A stretch of DNA of 64,000 nt. Source: Bryobacteraceae bacterium. Its GTDB lineage: Bacteria; Acidobacteriota; Terriglobia; Bryobacterales; Bryobacteraceae. This document shows positions 53,045 through 62,238 of this stretch, one piece after another. How positions within the stretch are numbered: the first letter of the stretch is position 1; each line of letters begins with the position of its first letter. The notes below the pieces were generated by a model. That model was not told where the DNA came from. It saw nothing but the letters and a program-made list of their open reading frames with translations, and did not search any database. The stretch lies in assembly GCA_019752335.1 (NCBI GenBank), contig JAIEMJ010000011.1, positions 124,001 to 188,000 of the forward strand. Direction: 5' to 3'. Both the position numbers and the translations under genes were made by a program.

Positions 53045-53832
53045 TCCTCGGGCGCCTCCTCTTCCTTGGGTCCAAATTTCAGGTAATGGAAGAAGCTCCC
53101 CAACACGCCGCCGGCGAAGAGCATTGTGCCCAACCACTTCACCGGCCCTTTCCACAGCCGCACGCTGAGTGGAATGGTGGGATCCGCAGGCAGGCCGTAG
53201 GCGGCCGGGTCAGAGGCGTCCTTCAGGACGTAGAGCACGTTCGTGCCGCCCACGCCCACCGGATTGTAGACGCCCGCCTGCGCGTGGCCGTCCTGCTTCA
53301 GCACCCCCGCCCGTGTCTCCGCGACGCGCAGCATCTCGGTGCGCTCGCCGAAGGTGAGGCAGTTTGTCGGGCAGCTTTTGATGCAGGCCGGCTCCAACCC
53401 CACCGCGACGCGGTCCGAGCAGAGCGTACACTTATAGACCTTCTTCGACTCGGGCAAAAGTCGCGGCACATCGAAGGGGCAGCCCGTGATGCAGTAGCCG
53501 CAGCCGATGCAATGGTCGGAGACGAAGTCGACGATGCCGTTCTTCGCCTGCACAATCGCGCCCGGCGCCGGGCAGGCCCGCAGGCAACCCGGGTCGCCGC
53601 AGTGCATGCACTGATACTTCGACATCAGCCAGGACAGGCCGCCGTCCGTCTCTCGCTCGTTGAACTTGATCAGGTTCCAGAAGTTCGGCGCGAGGTCCGG
53701 CATGGTCTGGTAAGTGCCGCCGAACGTGCCCAAGGTAAACTCCTGGTCATTCCATTCCTGGCACGCCACCTCGCAAGCCTTGCAGCCAATGCAAAGCGTC
53801 GTGTCGATCAGCTTCACCACCGTCTGCGTCAT
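53041..53832 (-). CDS. fdnH: formate dehydrogenase iron-sulfur (beta) subunit
   Basis: A 263-residue protein with four 4Fe-4S cysteine clusters: CIGCKACEVACQEW near residue 17, CMHCGDPGCLRACP, CIGCGYCITGCPFDVPR and CTLCSDR followed by ACIKSCPTNCL. Near the C-terminus WLGTMLFAGGVLGSFFHYL is an anchoring helix. It carries electrons from the catalytic alpha subunit to cytochrome b556. It overlaps fdnG by 4 bases and fdnI by 4 bases, a fully coupled operon. Confidence 0.94.
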   Translation of the reverse strand: MTQTVVKLIDTTLCIGCKACEVACQEWNDQEFTLGTFGGTYQTMPDLAPNFWNLIKFNERETDGGLSWLMSKYQCMHCGDPGCLRACPAPGAIVQAKNGIVDFVSDHCIGCGYCITGCPFDVPRLLPESKKVYKCTLCSDRVAVGLEPACIKSCPTNCLTFGERTEMLRVAETRAGVLKQDGHAQAGVYNPVGVGGTNVLYVLKDASDPAAYGLPADPTIPLSVRLWKGPVKWLGTMLFAGGVLGSFFHYLKFGPKEEEAPEE

Positions 53833-56813
53833 ACCTTCTCCAAATTCACCAGGAAGCCCTTGTACTCGGGCGTTCCCGAATTGGGGTCATACACGGAGGC
53901 TGTCAGGTTGTTAATTAGCGGTCCGTGTATGCGCCCAATAAAGCCCCAATGAATCGGCAGCCCGACGTGATACACCGTTCGGCCCGAGATCTTCAGCGGC
54001 CGCAAACGCTTGGTCACCAGCGCCGGACCCTCCACCTTGCCCCTCGCCGAAGTGACTCGCACGATGTCGCCGCTCGCAATGTTTTTCTCCTTGGCCAACG
54101 CCTCCGGCACCTCCACGAAGAAGTTACTCTGTAACTGCGCACTCGCCGCCGTATTCTTGGTCCAATAATGAAAGTGCTCGGTCAGGCGGTAAGAGATACC
54201 GACATAAGGATAGTCCTTGGCGACGCCTAACTGATCGCCCGCGCCTTGTATCACCCACGCCATTGGATTGAAGCTGACCTCCGGATGCAGTGCATTTTCC
54301 ACCGGCGACTCCGCCGGCTCGTAGTGCTCCGGGAAAGGACCCTCCACTAACTCCGGCGCGAACAACCGCGCGACGCCCTCCGGCAGCATCACGAACGACC
54401 CATACTGCGAAGGCTTCGCGTCGGCCTTGTAGTCCGGCACGTCTCCTTTCCAGCGCAGCCCGTCCCAACGCAACGGCGCCCGCGTCTCATCCCAAGGCTT
54501 ACCCGCCGTGTCGAGCGACGCCCGGTTGTACAGGATCCGCCGGTTCGCGGGCCAACTCCAGGAGTAATTCGGGAAAAGCCCCAACCCGGTCGGATCATCC
54601 TGGCCTTTGCGCGCCATCAGATTGCCGGACTCCGGATAAGAGCCGGAATAAATCCAACAGCCCGACACGGTGGAACCATCGTCTTTCAATTCGCCGAACC
54701 CGGAAACCTGCTTACCGGTAGAGAGGTCGCGTCCACTTACTTCGCGAGTGACTTCCGTCAACGACGGCGCGTACGGCGTGGCGTAGTCCCACTTCATCAT
54801 CCGCAGCGGCTCCGGCGCCGTGCCGCCTTCCTTCTCGTAGAGCTCGCGAATCTTCAAAAAGAGGCGCGACATAATCTCCTGGTCGCGTTTCGCGTCGCCG
54901 GGTGGCTCCAGGTTCGTCTCCTTCCATTGCAGCCAACGCGACGAATTCACAAACGCGCCGTCCTTTTCCGCGAAGCAGGAGGCCGGCAGCAGAAACACTT
55001 CGGTTTGGATACTCGCCGCGTCGCCGGCTTGCGGATAATACTTCTCGGCTAACTCCTTGGCCTTCCAGAAGCCCGCGGTCTCCGTCTCAAAGACCTCCGC
55101 GACGATCATCCACTTCAGCTTCGCCAGGCCCATCAGCATCTTCTTCGTGTTCGGACCATTGGCCACCGGATTCATGCCCCAACTGATCAGGCCATCGATC
55201 TTGCCTTCGGTCATATGATCGAAGAAGTAGGCCCAACTGTGATTCGCCCCTTCGGCGATCTTGGGTAGCCACTGGTAGCCGAATTGATTCCCGGCCGTCG
55301 CGTCCGCGCCGTAGTAGGCCTTCAACAGGCTCACCATGAACTTCGGCGTATTGCCCCAGTAGTTCATCGCGTCCGGTCGCAATGCCTTCGGAGTATTGGC
55401 GTGTAAGTACTCGTCCAACGAAGTCAGATTCGCGCGCGGAATCTTCAAGTAACCGGGCAGCATATTCCAGGCGCCCATATCGGTTGAGCCCTGAATATTC
55501 GCATGTCCCCGTTGCGCATTCACGCCACCGCCGGGCATGCCAATATTTCCCATGAGTAATTGCACCATTGCCGCCGCGTGAATCAATTGCACGGCATGTG
55601 AATGCTGCGTCCAGCCCAGGGCGTAAAGCACGGTACCGCTCTTGTTGGCCGCATGCGCCACCAAAATCTCATCGGCCGCGCGTTCGAACTCCGCCACCGT
55701 GCAGCCGCAGATATCCGACACCTTCTCGGCCGTGTAACGCGCATAGTGCTGGCGCATCAACTGAAAGACGCAGCGCGGATGCTCGAGCGAGGGATCCACC
55801 TTGGCAAATCCATCCGGACCCAACTCATACTGCCAGGTACTCTTGTCGTAACTCTTCTTCTCCGCGTTCCAGCCCGTAAAGTGGCCGTCCGCGAAGCCGA
55901 ATCCCTCTTGGATCAGAAACCCGGCATTCGTATGCTGCCGCACATAGTCAGCCTGGTACTTACCCGTGCTCACCGCGCGATGAATCAACCCGCCAAGAAA
56001 GGCAATATCCGTGCCAGAACGAATCGGCACATAGAGGTCAGCCACCGCGGCCGTGCGCGTAAAGCGCGGATCGACGCAGACTAACTTCGCCTTACGCTTC
56101 AGGCGCGCTTCCATCACAAAGCGAAAGCCGACCGGATGATTCTCGGCCGGGTTGCCACCCATGACGAGAATCACGTCCGCGTTCGCGACATCGGTCCACC
56201 CATTGGTCATCGCGCCCCGGCCAAACGTCGCGGCCAAACTGGCCACCGTGGGGCCATGTCAAAGCCGGCTTTGGTTCTCGTAGGGCAACAGGCCCAGGCC
56301 AAAGCGGAACTTCGAAATCAGGTAATTGATCTCGTTGGTATCCGTGCAGCCGCCCATCATGACGATATTCTCCAGGCGATTGACGGTGCGGCCCTGCGCG
56401 TCTTGTTCTACGAAGCCCTGGTCGCGGGAGGTCTTAATGGCCCGCGCCATTTTCTCGTAAGCCTGCTCCCAACTGATCGCCTGCCACTCCTGGGCGCCAG
56501 GGGCGCGATAGAGCGGACGGGTCAAACGGCGATCAGAATTGACGAACTGCTTGAGCGAAATGCCCTTGGAGCAAAGCGTGCCGCGGTTCACCGGCGAATC
56601 CGTATCGCCTTCGATGTGGACCACCGAGGAGCGCACGTTGCGCGCCTTGTCGCCCAACGAATGCACAATCACACTACAGCCAACGGCGCAGTAAGGACAA
56701 ACGCTACGCGACTGCGTCGTACGGGAAATCTTCAACTCCCGCACCGCCGCCTGCGCCGAGGCGAGTGAGAAACCGAAAGCCGTCGTGAGACCAAATTCGC
56801 GCCTGGAGATCAC
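53829..56813 (-). CDS. fdnG: formate dehydrogenase alpha subunit, selenocysteine-containing
   Basis: A 994-residue molybdopterin enzyme read through an in-frame TGA at 56259-56261, encoding selenocysteine 185. Before it is YENQSRL and after it HGPTVASLAATFGRGAMTNG, the exact place of the catalytic Sec in formate dehydrogenase-N/O. A Tat signal (SRREFGLTTAFGFSLASAQA) and a 4Fe-4S motif (CPYCAVGCSVIVH then CSKG) precede it. A SECIS-like hairpin lies just 3' of the UGA. It oxidises periplasmic formate to CO2, passing electrons to fdnH and fdnI. The GTG start has no clear Shine-Dalgarno. Treating it as two genes would be wrong. Confidence 0.93.
56230..56246 (-). promoter_or_regulatory. candidate bacterial SECIS hairpin for fdnG
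   Basis: In the fdnG mRNA, GUGGCC (from 56246) pairs with GGCCGC (to 56230) over an AGUUU loop, a 6-bp stem (one G-U pair) with a 5-base loop containing G and U residues. It begins 12 bases after the UGA, the distance at which SelB-recognised hairpins occur in known fdh genes. Confidence 0.6.
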
Positions 56814-56837
56814 GCTTCGAGTAGATCACACTTTGAT

Positions 56838-56913
56838 TGGTGGGCCCTGTAGGATTCGAACCTACGACCAAGGGATTATGAGTCCCCTGCACTAACCGCT
56901 GTGCTAAGGGCCC
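56838..56913 (-). tRNA. tRNA with CAU anticodon, probably Ile2 (lysidine type)
   Basis: A cloverleaf on the minus strand with an encoded CCA: acceptor GGGCCCT/AGGGCCC, D arm GCAC...GTGC, anticodon stem GGGGA/TCCCT with loop holding CAT, and T arm GTAGG-TTCGAATC-CTAC. The anticodon-stem and D-loop look more like tRNA-Ile(CAU) than elongator tRNA-Met, so decoding of AUA via lysidine is likely. Elongator Met is the alternative. The 3' end lies 24 bases before fdnG on the same strand. Confidence 0.9.
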
Positions 56914-56946
56914 GTGCTCTTCAGCTTACCAGCCGCGAGCGACGAC

Positions 56947-57603
56947 TCAAAGGACGCCGTACTTCGCGAAAACGTCGCGCAGGTAGGCGCCGTTCATCAG
57001 TTCGGCCCGCGAGCTATCCTCCCGCCGGACCTTGTCCGTCGCCAGCGCGATCACCTCGGGGACCAGCGCCTTCGGGATCACCACCGTACCGTCGAAATCG
57101 GCGAAGACGAAGTCGCCCGGGTGGACCAGGACTTCGCCGCACTCGACGGGGACGTTATAGGCGGTGACGCAGCCACGGCCCATCGAATCCACCGGCTTGA
57201 TGCCGGTGGCAAAGACCGGGAAGCCCAGTTCTTCGATCTTCTTCACGTCGCGCACCAGACCATCCACCACCGCGCCGCGCGCGCCACGCGCACGCGAGGC
57301 CGTCGACAGCAGTTCGCCCCAGGGCGCGTTACGGATCGAGTTCTGCGTGCCCACCACGGCGATCTCACCGGGCAGCAGACTATCCACTGCCTCGATCTCG
57401 ACGCTGTACGGATCGGCGGGGATGTGATACAGGTCTGAGCAGAGAATCGTCCGGGCCCAGCCCGCCATCTTGCAGGACGGATACAGCGGGCGAATGTACT
57501 CCCGCATCGCCTGGTTCCTCGCTCCTAGTTGATCCAGGGAATCCGACACCACCGCCGTGTAGAGATTCTTTTCGGCGAACTCGCAGATGGCCAGATCGTG
57601 CAT
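56947..57603 (-). CDS. RraA-like aldolase/demethylmenaquinone-methyltransferase family protein
   Basis: A 218-residue protein of the RraA family. It has the conserved GARGAVVDGLVRDVKKIEEL then GFPVFATGIKPVDSMGR, with the Arg and Asp that bind substrate and metal, and VHPGDFVFADFDGTVVIPKA near the C-terminus. Catalytic members are 4-hydroxy-4-methyl-2-oxoglutarate/oxaloacetate aldolases. It is the third gene of a run with a FAH-family gene and an aldehyde dehydrogenase, suggesting sugar-acid breakdown. Gap to the FAH gene is 12 bases. Confidence 0.82.
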   Translation of the reverse strand: MHDLAICEFAEKNLYTAVVSDSLDQLGARNQAMREYIRPLYPSCKMAGWARTILCSDLYHIPADPYSVEIEAVDSLLPGEIAVVGTQNSIRNAPWGELLSTASRARGARGAVVDGLVRDVKKIEELGFPVFATGIKPVDSMGRGCVTAYNVPVECGEVLVHPGDFVFADFDGTVVIPKALVPEVIALATDKVRREDSSRAELMNGAYLRDVFAKYGVL

Positions 57604-57615
57604 ACGCGCCCGCTT

Positions 57616-58461
57616 TTAGACCGTTACCGCGGGATTCGACAGCGTGCCAATTTGCGGCACGGTGATCTCGCATACGTCACCGGGCTGCAGCGCGACTTCC
57701 TCGGTCACGATGATCCCCGTGCCGGTGAGCAGCACTGAGCCGCTGGGCACCGCATTGGACCGGTACAAATACTCCACCAGCGTCTCGATCTTGCGGCCCA
57801 GCTTGCTCGTGTTCGTCGACCCCTCAAACGTCACCTTATCGCCGCGGCGAATGATGCAGGTCATGTCGAGCGAGTAGGGGTCCTTGATTTCGTCCGGGGT
57901 CACCCACACGGGCCCCAGCGAACAGCAACCGGTGAACGTCTTCGATTGCGGCAGGTAGAGCGGATTCTCGCGCTCAATATCCCAGGCCGACACGTCGTTG
58001 GCGATGGTGTAGCCGTAGACCTTGCCCTTGGCCCCCAGCAGGACGGCCAACTCCGGCTCCGGCGCCGTGAACTTGGAGTCGGCGCGAATGCCGACGGGCC
58101 GGTTGGGGCCCACACACACGCGGGCGGTGCCCTTAAAGAAGACCTCCGGACGCTTGTCCGGCTGGTAGACGTAGTGGTAGAAGCCTTCGCGCGTATCGTG
58201 TTCGCCATCACGGAAAGCGGCGCTCATCTCGTAGGTGCAGCCGCAGGCCCACACTTCCTTGGGGATGATCGGCATCAGCGGTTCGCTCTCCTCCCAATGC
58301 GACGTCGCCAGACGATTGGCGAGTGTCGAGAGGTCCGTCTTTTCGACGTCGGCGCGGATCACCAGATCGTACAGCGTATAGTCCGGAATGGGCCGGCATT
58401 TGCCGTTTTCGAACACGGCGGCGATGATCGCGTTGTCACGCAAGATTTGCCCTAGCTTCAT
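57616..58461 (-). CDS. FAH family protein, 2-keto-3-deoxy-pentonate dehydratase-like
   Basis: A 281-residue fumarylacetoacetate-hydrolase fold protein. Metal-binding acids occur in SKFTAPEPELAVLLGAKGKV and in YTIANDVSAWDIERENPLYL, and KGTARVCVGPNRPVG provides the lysine region. The next gene upstream is an aldehyde dehydrogenase. This combination fits a 2-keto-3-deoxy-D-arabinonate (or xylonate) dehydratase that yields a semialdehyde oxidised to 2-oxoglutarate (Weimberg-type route). An acylpyruvate hydrolase is the alternative. The context call is an inference. Confidence 0.78.
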   Translation of the reverse strand: MKLGQILRDNAIIAAVFENGKCRPIPDYTLYDLVIRADVEKTDLSTLANRLATSHWEESEPLMPIIPKEVWACGCTYEMSAAFRDGEHDTREGFYHYVYQPDKRPEVFFKGTARVCVGPNRPVGIRADSKFTAPEPELAVLLGAKGKVYGYTIANDVSAWDIERENPLYLPQSKTFTGCCSLGPVWVTPDEIKDPYSLDMTCIIRRGDKVTFEGSTNTSKLGRKIETLVEYLYRSNAVPSGSVLLTGTGIIVTEEVALQPGDVCEITVPQIGTLSNPAVTV

Positions 58462-58503
58462 GAGCGGTATTGGTTCCTTTTACAACTTGGGAAGGCGAAG
58501 CCT

Positions 58504-59949
58504 CTAGTATTTCAGATAAATCGTCTTGAAGTCTGAATAGAACTCAAGGGCCGCCGGCCCCTGCTCCTTCGGCCCGAAGCTCGAGTCCTTGCTCCCGCCG
58601 AACGGCAACTGATACTCGACGCCCGCGCTCGGCAGGTTCACCGTCAGCAAGCCCGCTTCCATGCCGTAGATCGCCTCAAAGGCGCGCGACAGGTTCGTCG
58701 TCTGCACCGACGCCGACAACCCAAAGGGCGTGTTATTCGCGATGCGCAGGGCATCGGGGAAGTCCTTCGCCTTCATGATGGCGAGCACCGGCCCGAAGAC
58801 CTCTTCCTGCGCGATCCGCATGTCCTCGGTGACGCCGGCGAAGACGGTGGGCTCCACGAAGAAGCCATCGTCGTAGCCGGGGCCGGTCAGGCGCTTGCCG
58901 CCGCACAAGGGCGGGCCACATTCCTTGGTCGCGATGTCGATATAGTCGAGGTCCACCTGCAGTTGGCCCGCATCCACGGCGGGGCCGATGTCGATCCCGG
59001 GTTGCATCCCGTCGCCCACCTTCAGCTTCTTCGTCCGCTCGACGACGGCGGCGACGAACTTATCGTAGATCGCCTCTTCGACAATCGCGCGCGAAGTGGC
59101 CGTACACTTCTGGCCGGTGGAGAAAAACGAAGCGTTCACCACGTTCTCGACGGCCGAAGCGAAGTCGGCATCGGCGCAGACGATCGTCGGATTCTTGCCG
59201 CCCATCTCGAGTTGAATGCGCAGGCGGCGCTTCGAAGCCTCGGCGTGGACCCACTGGCCCACCTCGACTGACCCGGTGAAGGAGATCGCCTTCACCGGCC
59301 CCGCATTGATCAGCGCCGCGCCCAGTTCCCCGCCCGAGCCGCAGACGAAGTTAAAGACGCCCTTCGGCAGGCCCGCATCATGAAAAGCTTCCATCACTCG
59401 CCACGACGACAGCGGCGACGCCGAAGCCGGCTTCATGATCACCGTGTTGCCCGCGATCAGCGCCGGCGCTAGTTTCCACACTGGAATGGCAATCGGGAAG
59501 TTCCACGGCGTGATCAAGCCCACCACGCCAATCGGCTTGCGGATGGTGAACATGTGCACGCGGTCGCGCTCGGAGGGCACCAGGAAGCCCGGTTGGCGCG
59601 AACCCTCGCCGCCAAAATAGCGCAGGATGTTGATCGCCCGGCGGACTTCGCCCTTGGCCTCCGGCAGCGTCTTGCCTTCCTCGCGCGTCATCTCGGCGGC
59701 AATCGCGTCGAAGCGTTGGTCGAGCAGATCGGCCGCTTTGAAGAGGAAGGCTCCCCGCGCGGGCGCGGTCATATTCGCCCAAGCCGGTAACGCGGCTTGC
59801 GCGGCGTCGGCCGCGCGCGCGACATCGGCGGCCGTGCCCTTCACAAAGAGGCCGACGACCTCCTTCGTGTTCGCGGGATTCAGATTCTCAAATGTGGCTC
59901 CCGAGGAGACCCATTCACCATTGATGTAATTCGGAAAAGTTTGCGGCAT
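58504..59949 (-). CDS. NAD(P)-dependent aldehyde dehydrogenase, 2-oxoglutarate semialdehyde type
   Basis: A 481-residue aldehyde dehydrogenase. The cofactor and catalytic elements are VGLITPWNFPIAIPVWKLAP, ISFTGSVEVGQWVHAEASKR, LEMGGKNPTIV with the general base Glu, and FFSTGQKCTATSRAIVEEAI with the nucleophilic cysteine. The GQKCTATSR pattern is close to 2-oxoglutarate semialdehyde dehydrogenases from pentose pathways. It starts the ALDH-FAH-RraA group, with 42 bases to the FAH gene. It is preceded by lemA with only 5 bases between. Confidence 0.87.
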   Translation of the reverse strand: MPQTFPNYINGEWVSSGATFENLNPANTKEVVGLFVKGTAADVARAADAAQAALPAWANMTAPARGAFLFKAADLLDQRFDAIAAEMTREEGKTLPEAKGEVRRAINILRYFGGEGSRQPGFLVPSERDRVHMFTIRKPIGVVGLITPWNFPIAIPVWKLAPALIAGNTVIMKPASASPLSSWRVMEAFHDAGLPKGVFNFVCGSGGELGAALINAGPVKAISFTGSVEVGQWVHAEASKRRLRIQLEMGGKNPTIVCADADFASAVENVVNASFFSTGQKCTATSRAIVEEAIYDKFVAAVVERTKKLKVGDGMQPGIDIGPAVDAGQLQVDLDYIDIATKECGPPLCGGKRLTGPGYDDGFFVEPTVFAGVTEDMRIAQEEVFGPVLAIMKAKDFPDALRIANNTPFGLSASVQTTNLSRAFEAIYGMEAGLLTVNLPSAGVEYQLPFGGSKDSSFGPKEQGPAALEFYSDFKTIYLKY

Positions 59950-59954
59950 GTCTC

Positions 59955-60521
59955 TTAAAATTTCACTTCCGGCACGGCGCGCTTGCCCGGCTCGGTCTTA
60001 AAGTAAGCGTCTTCACGGCTAAAGCCAAACAGGCCCGCCCAGATGTTCGCGGGGAACAGGGCGATCGACGTATTGTATTTCTGCACCACTTCGTTATACT
60101 TGCGGCGTTCCACGGCGATGCGATTCTCCGTGCCGCTCAATTCATCCTGCAAACGCAGGAAGTTCTCGTTGCTCTTGAGCTGGGGATAGTTCTCGCTCAC
60201 CACCAGCAAGCGCCCAAGGGCGGAGCCGATCTGGTCGTTCGCCGCGATGCGCTCTTGCGGAGTCCGCGCGCCGGCCATGGCCGCGCGCGCCGAGGCGATC
60301 TGTCCAAACACCGTCTCTTCCTGCTTCGCGAAGCCCTTCACCGTGTTGACGAGGTTCGGCAACAGGTCCGCCCGGCGTTGCAGGGAGTTGTCCACCTGCG
60401 CCCACGCGCCCTTGATGCCCTCGCGTTGTGTCACCAGGTCATTCCGGACGCCGACGGCTTGGCCGCCGACCACCAAGGCGAGCAGCACCAGCACGCCGAC
60501 AATGATCAAACCGATCTTCAT
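59955..60521 (-). CDS. LemA family membrane protein
   Basis: A 188-residue protein from the ATG at 60521. An N-terminal hydrophobic helix (MKIGLIIVGVLVLLALVVGG) leads to a long helical bundle: TQREGIKGAWAQVDNSLQRR, then ADLLPNLVNTVKGFAKQEET and NRIAVERRKYNEVVQKYNTS, ending with FPANIWAGLFGFS, all LemA hallmarks. The role of LemA is unclear; it commonly sits beside a TPM (YgcG-like) gene. Here a nucleotidyltransferase separates the two. A longer frame to 60605 is not used. Confidence 0.9.
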   Translation of the reverse strand: MKIGLIIVGVLVLLALVVGGQAVGVRNDLVTQREGIKGAWAQVDNSLQRRADLLPNLVNTVKGFAKQEETVFGQIASARAAMAGARTPQERIAANDQIGSALGRLLVVSENYPQLKSNENFLRLQDELSGTENRIAVERRKYNEVVQKYNTSIALFPANIWAGLFGFSREDAYFKTEPGKRAVPEVKF

Positions 60522-60555
60522 AGTATTCGCTCTCCCAAACGTTTCATAGTATCTC

Positions 60556-61281
60556 TTAATTGCCGCGCGGACTGATTTCATCCACCACTTGCACCAGACG
60601 GTCAATCGCCGCCAGGTAGGCGGCGAACGTCGCGGCGGAGTCGATCTCGCGTTCCTTGCGCTTCTCTTCTCTTAGATCCAACAAAGCCAAAAAAGGTGCG
60701 GAGTCCACGCCAAAGGTAGCTCGCGCGGCCTCGATCACGTCGCGCTTCGGCCGTCCTGGCTGCGCGCCGGCCAGGATCAGCACATGGCGCATCAGGACGC
60801 AAAAGGTCGACACGGAGTCCGCCATTAGGTGCAGCAGCAGGCGCCGGTCAGACAATACGCCCCCGCCTTTCTGCCGCAAACGCAGCAAGGCGGACCGCAA
60901 TTGGTACTCCACCTGCGCGCGATAGTAGCGGTCATCGATCACGAGCCCACTCACCAGGTCCACGCCGTGCAACAACCGGTGCTGCGACTGAATGTCGTGG
61001 AACTCCACCGGGAAACAATCCACCGACGTGCTCAGTTCGCCCTTCGTCAGCAGCAACGGCGACGGGTTGCCCTTATCGCGCCACCAGCGAAAAATGGGCT
61101 CCGCCGCACCCAACTCCGCCGGCGTGATCTTCGTCAGGACGCAGAGCACGTTCAAGTCAGAGAAGTGCTCATGCAACTCGCCCGACGCGGCGGACCCATA
61201 CAGCACCACGGACTCCAAGCCCGCGCCAAAGGCCTTCCGCAGCCGTTCCACTAAATCCTGTAAGAGCTTGTCCATCGTCAT
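60556..61281 (-). CDS. nucleotidyltransferase domain protein
   Basis: A 241-residue protein. The nucleotidyltransferase motif is seen in VVLYGSAASGELHEHFSDLN: GS followed about 10 residues later by SDL, but the second catalytic acid is Asn (DLN instead of DxD). The rest is a helical domain (QVEYQLRSALLRLRQKG, ending in AAIDRLVQVVDEIS). Such proteins may modify antibiotics, RNA or proteins; here activity is doubtful. It starts 7 bases after the TPM gene stop and precedes lemA, apparently in the same transcript. Two in-frame ATGs (61281, 61275) are possible starts. Confidence 0.75.
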   Translation of the reverse strand: MTMDKLLQDLVERLRKAFGAGLESVVLYGSAASGELHEHFSDLNVLCVLTKITPAELGAAEPIFRWWRDKGNPSPLLLTKGELSTSVDCFPVEFHDIQSQHRLLHGVDLVSGLVIDDRYYRAQVEYQLRSALLRLRQKGGGVLSDRRLLLHLMADSVSTFCVLMRHVLILAGAQPGRPKRDVIEAARATFGVDSAPFLALLDLREEKRKEREIDSAATFAAYLAAIDRLVQVVDEISPRGN

Positions 61282-61288
61282 TGACACC

Positions 61289-62077
61289 TTACCAGTCACC
61301 GGAAGCGCCGCCGCCCCCGGAGTCCCCTCCGCCGAAGCCGCCGAAGCCACCGCCCGAGCCGCCCGAGTCATACCCGCCAAAACCGCCGCCCCGGGATCCG
61401 CCAAAACCACCCGGCAGAAAGATCGGAAACGGCAACCCCATCCCCCGAAGTCCGCGACCGCCACCGCCGCCCATCGAACTCAACAGCATCAGCAGGACAA
61501 AGATTCCGACGATAATCAGCGGCCAGGGCAAGCTATCCGGTTCCGCGCGCCGGCGACGGCTGAGCGTATCCGGAATCGTCACGCCCTTGCTCTGGGCAAT
61601 GCGCGACCCCAAAATCCGCGCCACACCCTCCATCGCCTCACCGTAGCGCTGCTCGCGCATCGCCGGGCGAATCTCGCGCAGCATCCCGCCCAGGAAGCCG
61701 TCCGGAATCACCGCCTCCAGGCCGTAGCCTACCTCCAGACGCGTCCGGCGCTCATTCATGGAGATGAGGAACAGCACGCCCTCATTGGTGCCCTTGCCGC
61801 CGATACCCCACTGCCGATAGAGCGCGTTGGCGACATCGGCAATTGGCTCTTCGTCCAACTGGCGGATGGTGACGATGGCGATCTCAGCCTTCGTGGCCGC
61901 TTTCACTCGCGCGCAATAATCTTCCAGGCGCGCCTTGCTTCCGGCATCAATCACACCGGCGAAGTCCGAAACGTAACCCTGAGGCGTAAGGCTTTTGACG
62001 TCGAGGGCGATCAGGCCTACGGCGAACCAGGCAACAAGGCTAAGCAAGCGAAGCAACGCCTTCAAGATAACACTCAC
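61289..62077 (-). CDS. TPM domain (YgcG-like) membrane protein
   Basis: A 262-residue protein from a GTG at 62077 (VSVILKALLRLLSLVAW signal or anchor). The TPM domain follows: YVSDFAGVIDAGSKARLEDY, TKAEIAIVTIRQLDEEPIAD, YRQWGIGGKGTNEGVLFLIS and EVGYGLEAVIPDGFLGGMLR. A second hydrophobic segment (LPWPLIIVGIFVLLMLLSSM) and a Gly/Ser-rich tail end the protein. TPM proteins act in the envelope, some as acid phosphatases or in photosystem II repair. It is the first gene of TPM-nucleotidyltransferase-lemA. The frame continues upstream to 62827 without a signal, but that part is not conserved-looking. Confidence 0.82.
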   Translation of the reverse strand: MSVILKALLRLLSLVAWFAVGLIALDVKSLTPQGYVSDFAGVIDAGSKARLEDYCARVKAATKAEIAIVTIRQLDEEPIADVANALYRQWGIGGKGTNEGVLFLISMNERRTRLEVGYGLEAVIPDGFLGGMLREIRPAMREQRYGEAMEGVARILGSRIAQSKGVTIPDTLSRRRRAEPDSLPWPLIIVGIFVLLMLLSSMGGGGGRGLRGMGLPFPIFLPGGFGGSRGGGFGGYDSGGSGGGFGGFGGGDSGGGGASGDW

Positions 62078-62238
62078 GCCCCGGCTCGCTCCCTTCTCCG
62101 TGAACGAGGAGAAGCCATCGTCGGTCCGCCTCGCCTCAGATCGGGGCCTGGGGAAAAGGTTTGCCGCTGCCGAAACATCCCGCATCTCGGAGCTGGGCGT
62201 CGCAGCGGAGGTAAGACTTCGCGAGCTTTTCTCGCGAT

